Shown piece by piece: positions 35,306-48,660 of a stretch of DNA of 64,000 nt. The notes under the pieces were generated by a model. The model saw only the letters and a list, made by a program, of their open reading frames with translations, ran no database searches and had not been told where the DNA came from. The first letter of the stretch is position 1; each line of letters starts with the position of its first letter. The translations under genes and the position numbers were made by a program. The stretch comes from Oryzias latipes. Its lineage: Eukaryota; Chordata; Actinopteri; Beloniformes; Adrianichthyidae. The stretch covers positions 3,450,909 to 3,514,908 of the forward strand of contig NC_019868.2 in the NCBI RefSeq assembly GCF_002234675.1, written 5' to 3'.

Positions 35306-38300
35306 AGGTTTGAGTCGGTTTCATCTGGTTTTGTTGATGCTTTGGACTCTGTCGCGAAGCTCCGCATCCAGCCAAGTCCGTCAGGAGTTTCAGGTCCTGG
35401 AGGAGCAGCCCATCGGAACCTACGTGGGCACCATAGAGACGAAGGCCAGCTTCACGTACCGCTTCAGCGAAAACCACAAACTTTTCGCCATCAACGGCTC
35501 CACGGGGGTCATCTGCACCGCAGCGCTGATTGACAGGGAGCTCCTCCCGAGTGACGTCATTAACGTGGTGGTGCTGTCCAGCCAGCCCACCTATCCCACC
35601 GAGGTCCGGATCGTAGTTCTGGACATGAATGACAACTCGCCGGTGTTTCCAGACGCGTCCATCGTGGTGTCCTTCAAAGAGGATGCGAGCAGAGGCAGGC
35701 AGGTCATCCTGGACACCGCCACCGACGCAGACATCGGCAGTAACGGAGTTGACCACACCACCTACAGAATAGTGGAAGGAAACGAACAGAGGAAATTTCG
35801 CCTGGATATCACCGTCAATCCCAGCGGGGAGGGGGCGTTTCTGCATCTGGTCTCCACAGGAGGCCTGGACCGGGAGCTCACTCCTTTCTACCAGCTCCTG
35901 ATTGAAGTGGAGGACAAAGGAGTTCCCAAAAAGTTTGGTTACCTGCAGGTGAACGTCACCATCCAGGACATCAACGACAACCCCCCAGTTTTTGAGCAGG
36001 ACCAGTATCACAGCAGCGTGTTTGAGGATGCTGCTGTAGGCTCCAGCATCCTGCAGATCACAGCCTCCGATCAGGATGAGGGCGCCAACGCTGAAATCAG
36101 GTACATCTTAGATGAAGGAACACCTTTCCAAATCGACCCCAAAACCGGCACCATTGTAATCAAGGAAAGTTTGGACTTTGAGAGCAAAAAGGAGTACTCG
36201 CTGACCATTCACGCAGCGGACAAAGGAGTGCCCTCTCTGTCAGGCCGGACAGAAACCACCATCAAACTTTTAGATGTGAACGACAACGACCCAGTCGTAA
36301 AGTTCAGGTATTTTCCAACAACCTCCAAGTTTGCGTCTGTGGATGAGAATGCACAGATTGGCACAGTGGTGGCCTTGCTCACCGTTTCAGACTCAGACTC
36401 CCCGTCTGCTAATGGCAACATATCCGTTTCCATCTTAGGAGGCAATGAGCAGAGACATTTTGAAGTACATAAGTCTACTGTGCCTAATTTAAGTCTGATC
36501 AAAGTGGCCAGCTTGTTGGACAGAGAGAGAATTTCCTCTTACAACCTGACAGTGTCTGTGTCAGATAATGGCAGGCCGATGGCCAGGTCCTCCTTTGCCA
36601 GTCTGGTTATTTTTGTGAATGATATCAATGATCACCCCCCTATATTTCAGGAAGAGCTTTACAGAGTAGATATCAGTGAAGACATCCCAAAAGGCAGCTA
36701 TATTAAAGGGGTCTCTGCAACAGATGGAGATTCTGGGCAGAATGCCAACCTGCGCTACTCCCTGGTGTCAGGAAACTCTTTGGGTTGGTTCTCCATCAGT
36801 GACAACAGTGGCCTGGTAACCAGTGCTGCTCTGCTGGACAGGGAAGTTGCTTCTGAAATCGTGCTAAACATTAGTGCCAAAGACCAGGGGCTCCAGCCCA
36901 AAATTTCCTACACAAAGCTTATAGTCAGTATCACAGATGTGAACGACCAAGTGCCCACGTTCACTCAGAGCACTTACCACGTTTCGCTGCTGGAGCACGC
37001 TCCTGCTGGCACCGAGCTGCTGGTGCTGTCGGCCTCCGACAGTGACCTCGGCCCCAATGGAACGATCCGCTTCTCGTTCGATGCTGAGACTCCAGCCAGC
37101 CTGCGGGAGCTGTTTCGTCTGGATGCTGTGTCTGGCCGCCTGAGCACAGCCGTGGAGCTGGACAGGGAGGATCAGGCCTCATACTTACTCCACATCAGGG
37201 CAGCTGACGCAGGTAGCCCTCCTCTGCACTCTGTAGGAAGAGTCAACATCACTCTGTGGGACATCAATGATAACAGGCCAGTTTTTTACCCAGTTCAGTA
37301 TTTTGCTAGTGTTAAAGAGAACGAGCCCCCAGGCTCATATGTAACCACAGTTTTAGCATCAGACCGCGACCTGGGGCGAAATGGCACAGTTAAATATGTC
37401 ATTTCATCCGGAGACACCACTAAATTCCACATTCACAGCAACACAGGGAAAATTACCACACTGGTGGCCCTGGATAGAGAGGAGAAAACTGCTTACCAGC
37501 TGCAGGTGAGAGCCACAGACGGAGGAGGCCTGAGCTCACACACACATGCCTTTGTGACAGTAACTGTCACAGACACACAGGATAACCCACCAGTCTTCAG
37601 CCAGGAAAATTACAGCTTCGTCATGTTTGAAAATGTGTCTCCTGGGACTGTCATAGGGACAGTGTCAGCTACCACAGTTGATCTGAACTCAAACATTTCA
37701 TATCTGATCACCTCAGGAGATCAGAGGGGCCTCTTTGCTGTGAACGGAGCAGGCCAGATAACAGCATCCAGCCTGATAGACAGAGAGGAGAAAGGATTTT
37801 ATCAGCTGAAGGTTGTAGCCAGGGCCGGGGAGATCACAGGAGAGGCCTTTGTCAACATAACTGTGAGGGATTTGAACGACAATGCTCCTCGTTTTCTACA
37901 TGCTGCGGAGCATGTGAGTGCAGTGGAAAACTGGAGCACTGGACACATTATATTCCAGGCCAAAGCCTCAGATCCAGATGAAGGTTTAAATGGCGTGGTG
38001 GTCTACAGCCTCAAAGAAAACCCCAAAGGCCTCTTTCACATTCATGAGAAGCACGGCCTTATCACACTGACTGGGTCGCTGAAGGCCTCGACAAACTCCT
38101 ATGAGGTTGAAGTTACTGCATCTGACATGGGGGTTCCTCAGCGCACCTCAAGCCTCAGCCTCATCATCAGCGTTTATGATGTCAATGACAATTCCCCCAT
38201 GTTTGACCAGCTCTCTTATGAGGTCATTATCCTGGAGTCTGAACCTGTCAACAGCCGTTTTTTTAAAGTGGAGGCCACTGACAAAGACTCTGGTCTTAAT

Positions 38301-40400
38301 GGAGAGATTATGTATGACATCGCTGGTGGCAACACGGGGGATATGTTTGGCATTTTTCCAGACGGGCAGCTATACATCAAAGCTGAGCTGGACAGAGAGG
38401 TTCAGGACAGATATAACTTAGTGGTTGTGGCTAAAGACAGAGCTGTGGAGCCGCTGAGCGCCTCCGTCAATGTCACTGTGATCCTAGACGATGTAAATGA
38501 TAATCGTCCTCTTTTTAACAGCACTAATTATGTGTTTCATTTTAAGGAGGAGCAGCAGAGGGGGTCATTGGTGGGGCAGGTTTTTGCAGAGGATAAAGAC
38601 TTTGGCCCAAATAGTGAGATTAGATACTCCTTTGAGACTCCACAGCACAACTTTGAGCTGAACACCATCACTGGGGAGTTGACCAGCACATTGAAGCTGG
38701 ACCGCGAGTCACTCATGAGACAAAGAGGCACCGCTGTGTTAAGCTTTGTGGTTGTCTCATCAGACCAGGGCCTCCCCAGGCCCCTCAGGGACCAAGCTAA
38801 AGTACAAGTTTATATTCAAGACATCAACGACAACCCCCCTAAATTCACCAAAGACATTTACCAGGCTTCCATTTCTGAGTCAGCTCCAAACATGACTCAA
38901 CTCCTGCGGGTCTCTGCCTCAGATGTAGATGAGAGCAAAAATGGGGTGGTGCATTATCACATCGCTGAAGGCAACGAGGAAGCCCAGTTCACTATCGATA
39001 GCAGTTCCGGACAGGTGACCTTAGTCGGGAAACTTGATTATGAATCTTCATCCTCCTATTTGTTGAAAATCATAGCTGATGATGCTGGAGATGTCCCTCT
39101 TTCCTCCTCCTGTATGCTGAGTATTAGCATCTTAGATGAAAATGACAACAGTCCCTCCTTCCCAAAATCTTCATTATCCGTGGATGTTCTGGAAAACATG
39201 AGAATTGGGGACCTCGTAGTTTCTGTTACTGCTACTGATGCAGATTCTGGCCAGAATGCAGACATAACATACAGCATCACTGCCATAAACAATCACGGCA
39301 CCTTTAGCATCAGCCCCAACACTGGCAGCATCTTTCTGGTCAAAAAACTGGACTATGAAACTCAATCGTTTTACAAACTCAACATCACTGCGAAGGACAA
39401 TGGCAGGCCGGCCCGCTCTTCATCCATTCCTGTGGTTGTATACGTCCGGGATTTTAATGACAATCCCCCCGTTTTTGCACCTGGAGACATTTTCAAGTCC
39501 ATACCTGAAAATCTACCTGTCTCAGCCTCAGTCTTGACTATTACAGCGCATGATACTGATGCAGACATAAACGGGCAGTTAGAGTACTCCATTGTGCAGC
39601 AGGTCCCTCGAGGAAACTACTTTGGCATTGACCCAAGCTCTGGACTTATATATACCAGCAAGGAAATTGACAGAGAGTTTTCCAACCTGTTTGAGCTCAC
39701 AGTCAAAGCCACGGATCAGGCTGTTCCAGTGGAATTCCGGAGGTTTGCCCTGAAAAATGTCACAATATGGGTCACAGACCTGAATGACAACTTTCCCACA
39801 TTTGTGTCTCAGAATGCTCTTGTGGCTGAGCCCAACATAGTCATTGGCTCTATCCTTACAACACTTGTGGCCTTTGACCCAGATGATGAAGCAAATGGGG
39901 AGGTGGAGTATGAGCTGGTGGAAGGAGACTCTGACACTTTCATCATGGACAGGTACAGCGGAGACATCCGCCTAGCCTCTCAACTGGTGCCTTCCCGACT
40001 TATGTACACCCTCACGGTGTCAGCCACTGACCACGGCATTGACCGCAAGACCTCCAAAACAGAGCTGACCATCATCCTTGAAGGGGCGGATGGGCCAATT
40101 TTCTCCCAGCCCAAATACATTACTGTCTTGAAGGAGGGCCAGCCTCCGGGCACCAATGTCATCTCTCTCAATGCAGTGAGCCCAAGAGGGCCCAAAGGGA
40201 AAGTTGAGTACTTTATAGTGGCGGTGCGCAGCGGCGAAAGTGGTGGAAAAGCCATGGGACGCCTTTTTAGCATCGGCCGCCACTCAGGAGTGATACAGAC
40301 GGCAGCAGAGCTGGACAGAGAACAGGGATCCGACCTGTATGTTCTGGATGTGTACGCCATTGAGACGGACGCCAACCAGCCCAGGACGCAGCGTACTGAG
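35289..40400 (+). CDS. FAT4 protocadherin, first coding exon
   Basis: Giant atypical cadherin at the plasma membrane that binds Dachsous on neighbouring cells and controls planar polarity and Hippo-linked growth. The start ATG sits in a strong ACCATGG context and opens a signal peptide (hydrophobic FHLVLLMLWTL, likely cleavage near residue 28). The 1704 codons encode about 16 cadherin repeats: 14 linker motifs of the DxNDN type (first near residue 112, second near 227, for example DINDNPPVF), one degenerate linker (ILEGADGPIF), and a last repeat cut by the splice site. The N-terminus (FQVLEEQPIGTYVGTI), PTYPTEVR and KFRYFPTTSKFASVDENAQ follow vertebrate FAT4 rather than FAT1-3 or Dachsous. 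The exon ends GTACTGAG before GTGAGT, phase 0, as in the human gene from memory. No stop or frameshift interrupts it. The remaining roughly 18 repeats, EGF and laminin G domains, membrane segment and tail lie beyond the window. Confidence 0.96.
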
Positions 40401-40406
40401 GTGAGT
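40401..40406 (+). other. Splice donor of fat4 exon 1
   Basis: GTGAGT after GAG. The open frame runs on to a TAA at 40470-40472, but the residues beyond Glu 1704 (VSGWLVAFLL) are not FAT4-like, so this donor decides the end of the exon. Confidence 0.92.
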
Positions 40407-43400
40407 GGCTGGCTTGTTGCTTTTCTTCTTCTCTGCTGGAACACAAAAACCATCAGTTGTTCTGCTTTGTAAAAGGGTTAGACTATATCACTGAGATCTT
40501 TAGACTTTTTTTTAGCTGAAGTGGACTGAGAATTACTGGTCACAAATAAAACAACCAAAATTTACAAATATCTGCTGATAAATCAAATCCAATTTAACTC
40601 AGAACTGTGTAACATGTTGTACCCCAACAGCTGTTTTTAAAAGCACTTCTGTATTTGGCTAAGAAAAAAGGTTTAGAACATTGGAGAATTCTTCCTCTAT
40701 TGAGTTGAGTTATTCTTATCTGGGCCTTTGTGTGGACAGAAATTTTAAAAATCCTCATTATGGACATTACCGGCTTATAGCTGTAGAGACATTTCCATGC
40801 TCCTTTTCAGTCATTTCCCCTCATCAGTGTCTGTTTCTGAGAGGCCATGTCAGCTCTGGGTGGTCTCGGGGTGTCCCATACCACCCAGGCCTGCTGTGCA
40901 AGAAATAATTGAGCATTAAAATTGGGTGACCTCCTAACAGACCCTTCATGAAAAGATGCTGTTGCCAAAGAGAAAGAAAACCGGGCGACCCTTCTAATTA
41001 GCATTAGGTAATGCATCTTTTCAGGGTTACATTCTTTGAAAGGTAATGTTGGAAGCCTAAGTCCAGTTTGGGGGTCGAAAGGACTCAGTAGGCTAAAATG
41101 GAAACCAAATGTGATGCTGTGTGCGTGGTTCTTCCCATGGTTCAAAGATTCTACTGAGTTTACATTAAAACACTGGGAAGTGGTAGCTGCCTTTCTTCAG
41201 GAAAATGCTCTGTGTTACTTAATTATAAAAGAAAAATTGATGTGATATGATCCTGAAATTGAACGTTAGAAGGAAACGTCTGACAGTTGTTATTGATGCC
41301 TTTCAGCTGCTGCAAGTATTTAACCTGAAATCCAACACTGGGATCAGTTTTTGGAGACAAACTGACATGTTAAAGAAATCCTGGATTATTTGGCAAAAAT
41401 CGTGTTAGCTAGGTTAATTTAGAGGTTGACTGAGAGGCCAAATGGGAATATCAATGCTTTCTCGCTTTGCCTGCAGCAAAGATGACAATCTGCTTTCCTG
41501 CAGACTTAGCAGCTGAACTAATGAGAGAAAGAGTGCTTCACTGCTTTATTCCCCAACTTTCAACTCCAGATTGGCTTCATGCTAAGCCTGAACTTTGCCC
41601 TCCCATGGAGAGATGACTAACATTCTTTGGGACTGAGCAGTTAGTCTCTATAAAATGAAAAGGGCAACAGCTTGATGGGATTCAGGTGAACGTCCATGAA
41701 AGGAGGTGAATTTCATGCAGCAGAGCAGAAAAGATGCTCCATTTGTAAAAGACAAAGTGAGCGGGTCATTTCCTTGCTGTTGTGTTACCGTGTAAACCTA
41801 CATTCTTAAACTAACGTTTTTCCAGAGCGCTGTTTATACAGCGGATATCCAGTAGCAACTAGGGGATAATTTCCACCCCTGGGGTTGTGACCCTTTCACA
41901 TTCTCAGTTTACCCATTTTCCTCATTGATTGGATGCATGAGGGAAAGCTGGCATGTTTCCCTGTGCAATGCAGCATGTGTGATGTTTTGGAAACGCTCAA
42001 ACAAAGAGAATTCAGCTGGAAATGTTTTATCGGTGGCCACGATCTTAAACAGCCAGAGACATTTGTCAGTGTTTGCTGGTTACCTCTGTCCAAACAAGAC
42101 TCTTTGTGCCTTCTGGATCTCATCTGGGTCATGTGCTGGGATATCCAGAGGGACTTTCATTTACCCAAGCTTTGCTGAAAACTGGACAAAGGTAGATAAC
42201 AAGATTTGGATGCTGCTCCTCGAAGGTCTTTGAAGGCTTTTTATAAACTTCACTACCCAGAAATCTTGGTGGTTCTTCCTCCTCCTAGTTTGGGTAAAGT
42301 GTGGAGAAAAAAAGTATCTTGGCAACCGTTTGCTCTATTGTTGTAAAAGAATTCATTGAGCTGAGTAGGATTCTTCTTATTTCATTCCAACATTTTGATT
42401 CATCACATCCCCTGATGTCTGAGAAGCCCTCAGCTCACGATAGTTACATCTGAGTGACGTTTATGCTCAGCTGAAGGATTGTTCCCAGCTGAGTGACATG
42501 TCTCCTATAGAGTGAGATGTTCAGTATTGCTGAAGTGCTCTCTGCCACCTTCACACGAGGGTCATCACATGTGCTCGTTCACAATTTAGGCTAAAGCTTC
42601 ATTTCTGCGTGTTGTAGCAACTATCCAGCTTTCAGTAACTGGATCTGCTTTTCTCAGGGTTGTCAGTTTCATCACTAGAATGAACTGAAACACGCTCATT
42701 TTTTAGGTTGGTGAAGGATCCCGACTGTTGGGAAAGTGGCAGATTGCTTTTAAACAAACATGCCGCACAATCCAGCCTCGCTGTGGAAAAGAGACAACAT
42801 GAAAACGACACACTGCTCAAGTTTATTTAAAAAAAAAGTCACGCAAGAATTGCTGACATGCATTTACAATGAGTGGTTGCTCTGTTGTCTCTGGCCAGTC
42901 TGTGACTGCCGCACTGTGGAAAGAAAGCGGTTCTCCCCACCGACCTCTGTACTGGAGGTTTGAATTGGCATTGCTTTGCCACTGATGAAAAAGATTGAAC
43001 CCATCCAGTGATTTGTATGTCTTCATCACTTCTGTCATATAAACACCTGGAGTAAACAGTAAATAGTTCCAAATGCCATCGTTCTCCACATTTCATCACC
43101 CTTTAACTTTTTTCTGTGGTGTCTGGACTTTTGTTGAGATGATTCATGTAGCTCCTGACACAAAATCTTGTGTTTGAACTGGTCACTATGCAGTCCATGT
43201 TTCACCTGTTGGCTTCCTGCCATCTGGAGTTGGTCAGGTCACATGCGTGAGAATGGGACTAAGGTCTGCAGATATTCAGCTCTGCTACACAGATGGATTC
43301 TCTTCAGCTGCTGCTTTCAGACAGTTTTCTGATGGCCAAAACAGGAAAAATGACAAACTTTAGCCGTGTTTGTCATACAGCTTTATAAGCAAATGATAAT

Positions 43401-43613
43401 TTATTTCTAACCAGATAGATGTGTGTCAGATCAGGAAGAAAACAAACATTTTTGTATCTAAAGTAAATGTCTTTACTTTAAATACTTTGATGGTGACGGT
43501 GGTAGACGCTACTGATAGTAACTTAAAAAAGACGAAAGACAAAGGAAATCTACTGGTGTAAAAAGGAAACTGAAGCAAAGAATGAATAATATTATGTAAG
43601 GGTAAATGTCAGA

Positions 43614-43691
43614 CGAAGTATGCATTATCACTTTTTAACGCACGCCGTGGAAGCCTGAACCGAAGCGTTAAAAGTGATAATGCACACTTCG
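43614..43691. repeat. Perfect-type hairpin, probable transposon end
   Basis: Left arm 43614-43641 and right arm 43665-43691 are complementary over about 27 bases (GCATTATCACTTTTTAACGC against GCGTTAAAAGTGATAATGC), with a GC-rich loop. A related TCACTTTTTAATGCACACC block at about 43907-43925 and CCATGGTATAA at 43713 (complement TTATACCATGG) and 43968 suggest a MITE of about 0.35 kb, whose ends I could not fix. Confidence 0.55.
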
Positions 43692-44924
43692 AAGGCCATT
43701 AACCCGCTTATACCATGGTCACTTACAAAAGCAACGATGGGTTGAATAAAGCATCAGTTCAGAGAGAAAGTTCATCTCTTACCGCTTGTTTTTGTCCAGA
43801 TGATGAAGCTAAAGGTTGCTTTAAAGAAGCCGGCGCAGTGATACAAAACATTTAAGCTAGCTGACCGGAACTTCTTTTTTCACCGTGTGGTTATCCTGTG
43901 GTAAATCACTTTTTAATGCACACCCAGCAGCCAATCAGAATCGAGTATTCACCCGGACCATGGTATAATATATTTTCAAATTTAGGTTAAAGAAATTTAT
44001 CAAGCTCCCGTTGTCCCTCCACTGTTTGTGTGAGGTTCAGCCAGAACCCAGGCGGTTTTAGTTCCGGCCTGGCTTAGCTCTGAGTTGTTGCCAAAAACAA
44101 ACATGGCCAGTTTTTGTTTAGTTTCCTGAATGTCACTGGAATATGAAGCACAACAGCCAGTAAATAAACACTTGTGAGGTCACGATTCTGCTCAGCGCAC
44201 AGATGCTGTGATGGATGAGCTGTGGAGCCACTGCTGCTGATAGGATAGGGATCATAAAGCCAGCAGTAAAATTTCAGTTATTTCATTAGTCTACAAGTAG
44301 ATGTCAACGAAAATGTGGTCACATGACCCCCTGGTGCCTCTGAGGCCTGTTTTGCTCTGCATTATCTGAAATGAGAAGGTAGGCGTGGCATATGAGATTG
44401 ACGGTTCTTTGAGCATGCCCATTACAGGGTTTGATAGCTGAGGGTCTAATGCTAATCTGTCAATCAACATATCATGAACTGCTCAAACATAAAGAAATGA
44501 CTGATGTTCATAAATATTTTTCCTGGTTTGTTTGTCATGAAGAATAAATCTAACCACAGAGAAGAGGAGTATTTGGCAACCAGACTGTGTTTTTGTGTTA
44601 AACAATTTTACTGTAGAGTAACCTCATTGTCACTGACCTGGCTCCAGTTAAATTTTTCTTTTTTTTATATGCTTCAGCCTGGAAGTCAAAGGTTTGCTGC
44701 TTGTATGATGTGTTCCTGGAGAGAACATCAAACCTGAAGTCTATCCAGATGCCATTTTCTTTCGCAAAATGGACTTCGCCATGTTGGACACAGATGATGT
44801 CAGGAAGCAGTGATTGGTTCTAAGTTGTCTGAGTCAATGTTTCTATGGCAACCATTATCACATATCAGTAGTGAACATGTTGGCTAACACTGCTTTCAGG
44901 TGGGAGCCTGCTTCCACTTGAAAG

Positions 44925-46081
44925 CAGGCTACACAAAGGCACACTGCAGGGCTTCATGCTAAATTCAGATTTTTTGAAAAAATCCATTTTTTTGCAAGGC
45001 CTTTCACATTTCCAATTAAATACGAATTTTTGTGATCTCCTGTGTGACCGTGAAATGACCCAGAAGTGACCTGCATGCGCAGAAGAGTACTCAACGGTGA
45101 ACGACGTCACTCGTTGTTTGCGGAAGTGGCTAACGTTAACAATGGATGTCAACAACAGTGTTGTCAACAGCGGAGCTCTTTTTTCATTATTACATTTATT
45201 TTCACAAAGGAGCAGCACAATTACAATCTTCTCATTTTAAGAAGGCATTGGAGCCAGGATCGTCTGGAACCACTGTTGTGGAATGAGGATGTGGATGTGC
45301 TGGGGCCGCGCGTGTGTGTAAGAGTGGAGAGAGCCCGTGCAGCGCCGTATTCCCTACTGCGCTGCACGCGCTTTCTCCTCTCTGAAGGGCAGTGAGAGGG
45401 GCAGTGGGGGCGCGCATTAGTGTTGTGTGTTAAAGAGAAAGGAGAATGATAATAAAAGAAGGCTTCCACCAGAATAAATGCTATTGACTGTTTATTAACC
45501 TGTTCTGGAGAATCCTGGAGAATCTGAGGGTCCGAACGGGGAAGTGAACCCTGGAGGAGGATCCGCCTTCTGTCCCCCGCGCTTCTGATCACGGTCGGAA
45601 AGGGAGGAAAAAAAAGTAATCGCGGGGAAGGTTCAACACCACGCTCGGCCATTTTGCTGGAATTTTTTTTTTAATCGCGCGGTTGCGATAAGAGCCCTCG
45701 AGTTTGGCCTGAATAGAGCTGTCACCCTAAATATTAATCAAATCGGTGACCTCGCTTCCCTTCCACTGACTGGTCACAGCAGCATCGTCCGCCATGGTTG
45801 TTGTTTATGTTCTCGTTCCCGCCTACTTCAACGCAGAATTATGTCGTTTGTAGCGTCTCCATGACGTACGGGTCGGATTCATGCGGCCTGGCCGTTCAGA
45901 CGGCGGTCCCATTTCAAAAGATCGGATACGTATCAGATTCAGGACCACATACCCAGTGGCCTGGGTCACATTTGATAAGATCGGATCTGTGTCGTCCAGA
46001 CTGTCATGAAAAGATACAGGTCGCAAAGGGGCAAAAAAATCGGAATTGGGTCGTTTCAGCCTGCGATGTGAACGTAGCCTA
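44925..46081. mobile_element. Probable hAT-like non-autonomous element
   Basis: The right end, read on the minus strand, is TAGGCTACGTTCACATCGCA and then GGCTGAAACG and a GATTTTTTTGC block. The left end (about 44925) has AGGCTACACAAAGGCAC, then a CTGCAGGGCTTC, AATTCAGATTTTTT and TTTTTTTGCAAGG series in the same order. Diverged inverted ends of this kind belong to a repeat abundant in fish. No transposase and no clear target duplication are seen. The interior is GC-richer (45270-45650). Confidence 0.55.
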
Positions 46082-48404
46082 AATCTGTCAAATGTTTTAA
46101 ACATTGGATATGAGACCACCTACTTTTATTGAGGCATCTGATTAGTGAGTTTATAACTTGAATAACTTTCACTACAAAAAATACCATTAAACCAAGAGGA
46201 TTAACATTTAAAAATGGTATCAGATTCAGAACGGTTATTCTGACCAATAGAGTGACTGAGTAACAGCTGTTTATTTCTCTATAGAAGTCTATGGGATTTT
46301 GGCTTCTTGGGCACAGCAGGTACTTCCTGTTTGGAAGACCAGGGGGAAGGATCATTCTGTCCAGTTCTCATATGGGTAAAATTGGTGTTCTAATGCAAGT
46401 GTTAAAAGCACTTGTGAAGTTCAGTACTGGTTTTGCCCTGTTACAGGTGAGACACAACCATCACAACTTTTCATTACTGTTCCTGTCCACTGGGACTGCA
46501 GGACTTTGGTTTTTTCAAGGTTCTTCAAATTCTTTGCATGTGCACCTTAAAATCCTTGTTCCCATAACCAAACGCTGGTTTTAGACTTTGAACCTTCCAG
46601 CAAAGGGAAGCTTGAAAATACTAATAAATTTTGCTCTCGGATTCTTTTCTGCGCTGTTTCCCTTAATCTACCCCCCTCTGCAGTTTCCCTGGATCCGATT
46701 GCAGCAGTTGCTCTTAAACTTGAAGTGGATCTCAGTGAAGAGCTGTTTTCTCTGAAAGTCCTCTGGTGCCCCATCAGCCTTTGCCCCCTCCTGTAAAGGC
46801 ATTGTTCCCCTTCAAAAACAAACAGCAGCGTTTCCACAGCCCTTCCTCTCTTCTGCCTCTGAAGATAAAGTGTTGATTTGTATTTATTTTTCTGAGCTAG
46901 CTCTTGGCTTGGCAGATTTTGGAGGGGTCTGGATGACCCTGACGGGCGGTTTCTCCTCAAATGAGGAACATGCTTCTGAAATGTTTCTGCCTGCAGAAAG
47001 AAGGACTCTTAGGGAGGAGTCTGCACGTGCCAGCCTTTGTTTTTTAAGTTATAATGAAGTAGAAGGTGTTTTTTTTTTCCATCAGCAAAGCTCTGCTGTT
47101 GGTGTGAACGTCTCCTTCTGGAGCGAGCTCCTGCTGTTTCTGCAACTCTTCAGGAGCAGCTGCACTCCCTCCTGTGTGTTTTTGTTTCCAAAATCAGAAA
47201 CTTCTGCAGCAGAACTCTGACTTCTGTCTCCTCTTTGTCTCTGTTCTGGTGAGTTTGACTCTTTTCTAACGTGAGCTCAGAAAAGGCTGTGGTTTGGAGC
47301 TGAGCCTGCAGAGTGCACAAAAATCCTGAAACCTAAAACCTATTCGGCCTGTCAGGTCATCGTGCCGGGAGGAGGGTCACATCCAGCTGCACCACGCCGC
47401 GCATGTCAGTGTGCACGCTCATGGCTGTAGATGTGGGGATCACTCCGGTCTTCTCTGTCACAGATAACTCCCTAAAATCTGCAGTTCTCTGCTTTAACCA
47501 GGTCTGACTTCTACCGCAGTGGGTTCACGCTCACAGGCCGCATTCTCCAGAGGACACGTTTGCCACCAAGCGAAGGAGAAATAGCTCAAACCAGCTCCTT
47601 CCTTCAAGACTGCAACTCACGGTTCGTGTGCTCGAGCAGAGTTTGAGATGTTCCAGCCAAATAATAATTTAGGTTATAATTCACACAGTCATCTGGCCGG
47701 GGATGCTGTTAGAGGATCTGCTCACCCCCCTCCCCGTAGATGGTCCCTGTGAGTTGAGAGAACCGGCGGGTAAACTGGTTCTGAGCATGACTGCCTTCTA
47801 AAGCGTTTTACAAGACTCCATTGTCATAAAAGTTGAATAAACAATCAGCCGTGCAGAGAAGTGAGTACTGTACTCCGTGTAACCCTCTGTCATGGAGACC
47901 AACAGACTTCAGAGCAGTCAGAAAAACTCTGCTCCAAGGCCGTTCTGGTCATGTGTTCAGCCTAATCCTCAAGAAGCTTCTGGATTATTCCTTATTTATT
48001 TGCTCAGAAATGTTTGTTTCTGTTTTCTGTGACTGCGAAGAAAAGTGTTTCTGCTGCTTGTCTGACCGTCTCTGATAAAGATCACAGTTACTATGTCTGT
48101 GTTTGTGGGGCTTTGGCCTCAAAGCTGGACAGAACCGAAGACTGCATGGAGCAGGTCTGCCTGAAATGTCATCCTTCACTGACCGCTTTAGATTTGTAGA
48201 GAACTGTGACATCATAAACTCAGATTACAGACATCCTGCCTCAGTGTCACATTCAGCTTCACATTGTGTAGGCAGCACAAAGCTGTAGGACTGATCTCCC
48301 AGCAGGCACTCTGTGAGGCTCAACTGGACATTTCATCCAAAAATGCAGCAGATCTATCACAGGTTTCTATTCTTTTGTCCTACTATGAAGTTTCTGTTAT
48401 TGGG

Positions 48405-48660
48405 CAGTTTAGAGCAACCCCCCATGGCAAAATGTAAAACACTTGAAGTATATTTTACAGAGTCTACTTTAGTATAAGTATAGCAAGTCTAATATAGACC
48501 ATATCCGCGTAATGCAGAAAATATACTAATTGAATACTTCTTCTGACTAAATTGGAACATTTTAAGTTTACAATGTAGTAAAAAAAAAAGTAAACTTCAA
48601 GCATAATAATAATAAGTATACTTGTAGTAAACTTTAAAAGACTACTTTTTTTAAGGGGCA
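48405..48660. repeat. AT-rich MITE-like segment
   Basis: Contains complementary short blocks (TTGAAGTATATTTTAC on the left; GTATACTTGTAGTAAAC and AAGTAAACTTCAAG to the right) and ends AAGGGGCAC. This is the pattern of small Tc1/mariner-like MITEs, but a matched left terminus was not found. Confidence 0.3.

Noticed and set aside
35172..36011. 279-codon antisense frame over fat4 exon 1
   Set aside because: A shadow of the cadherin coding sequence; no independent motif.
40401..40472. Extension of the fat4 frame past 40400
   Set aside because: Residues after Glu 1704 do not continue a cadherin repeat, and a consensus GTGAGT donor sits exactly at the expected exon end.
45221..45652. 143-codon minus-strand frame in fat4 intron 1
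   Set aside because: It lies in the GC-rich middle of a hAT-like element and has no domain or splice context.
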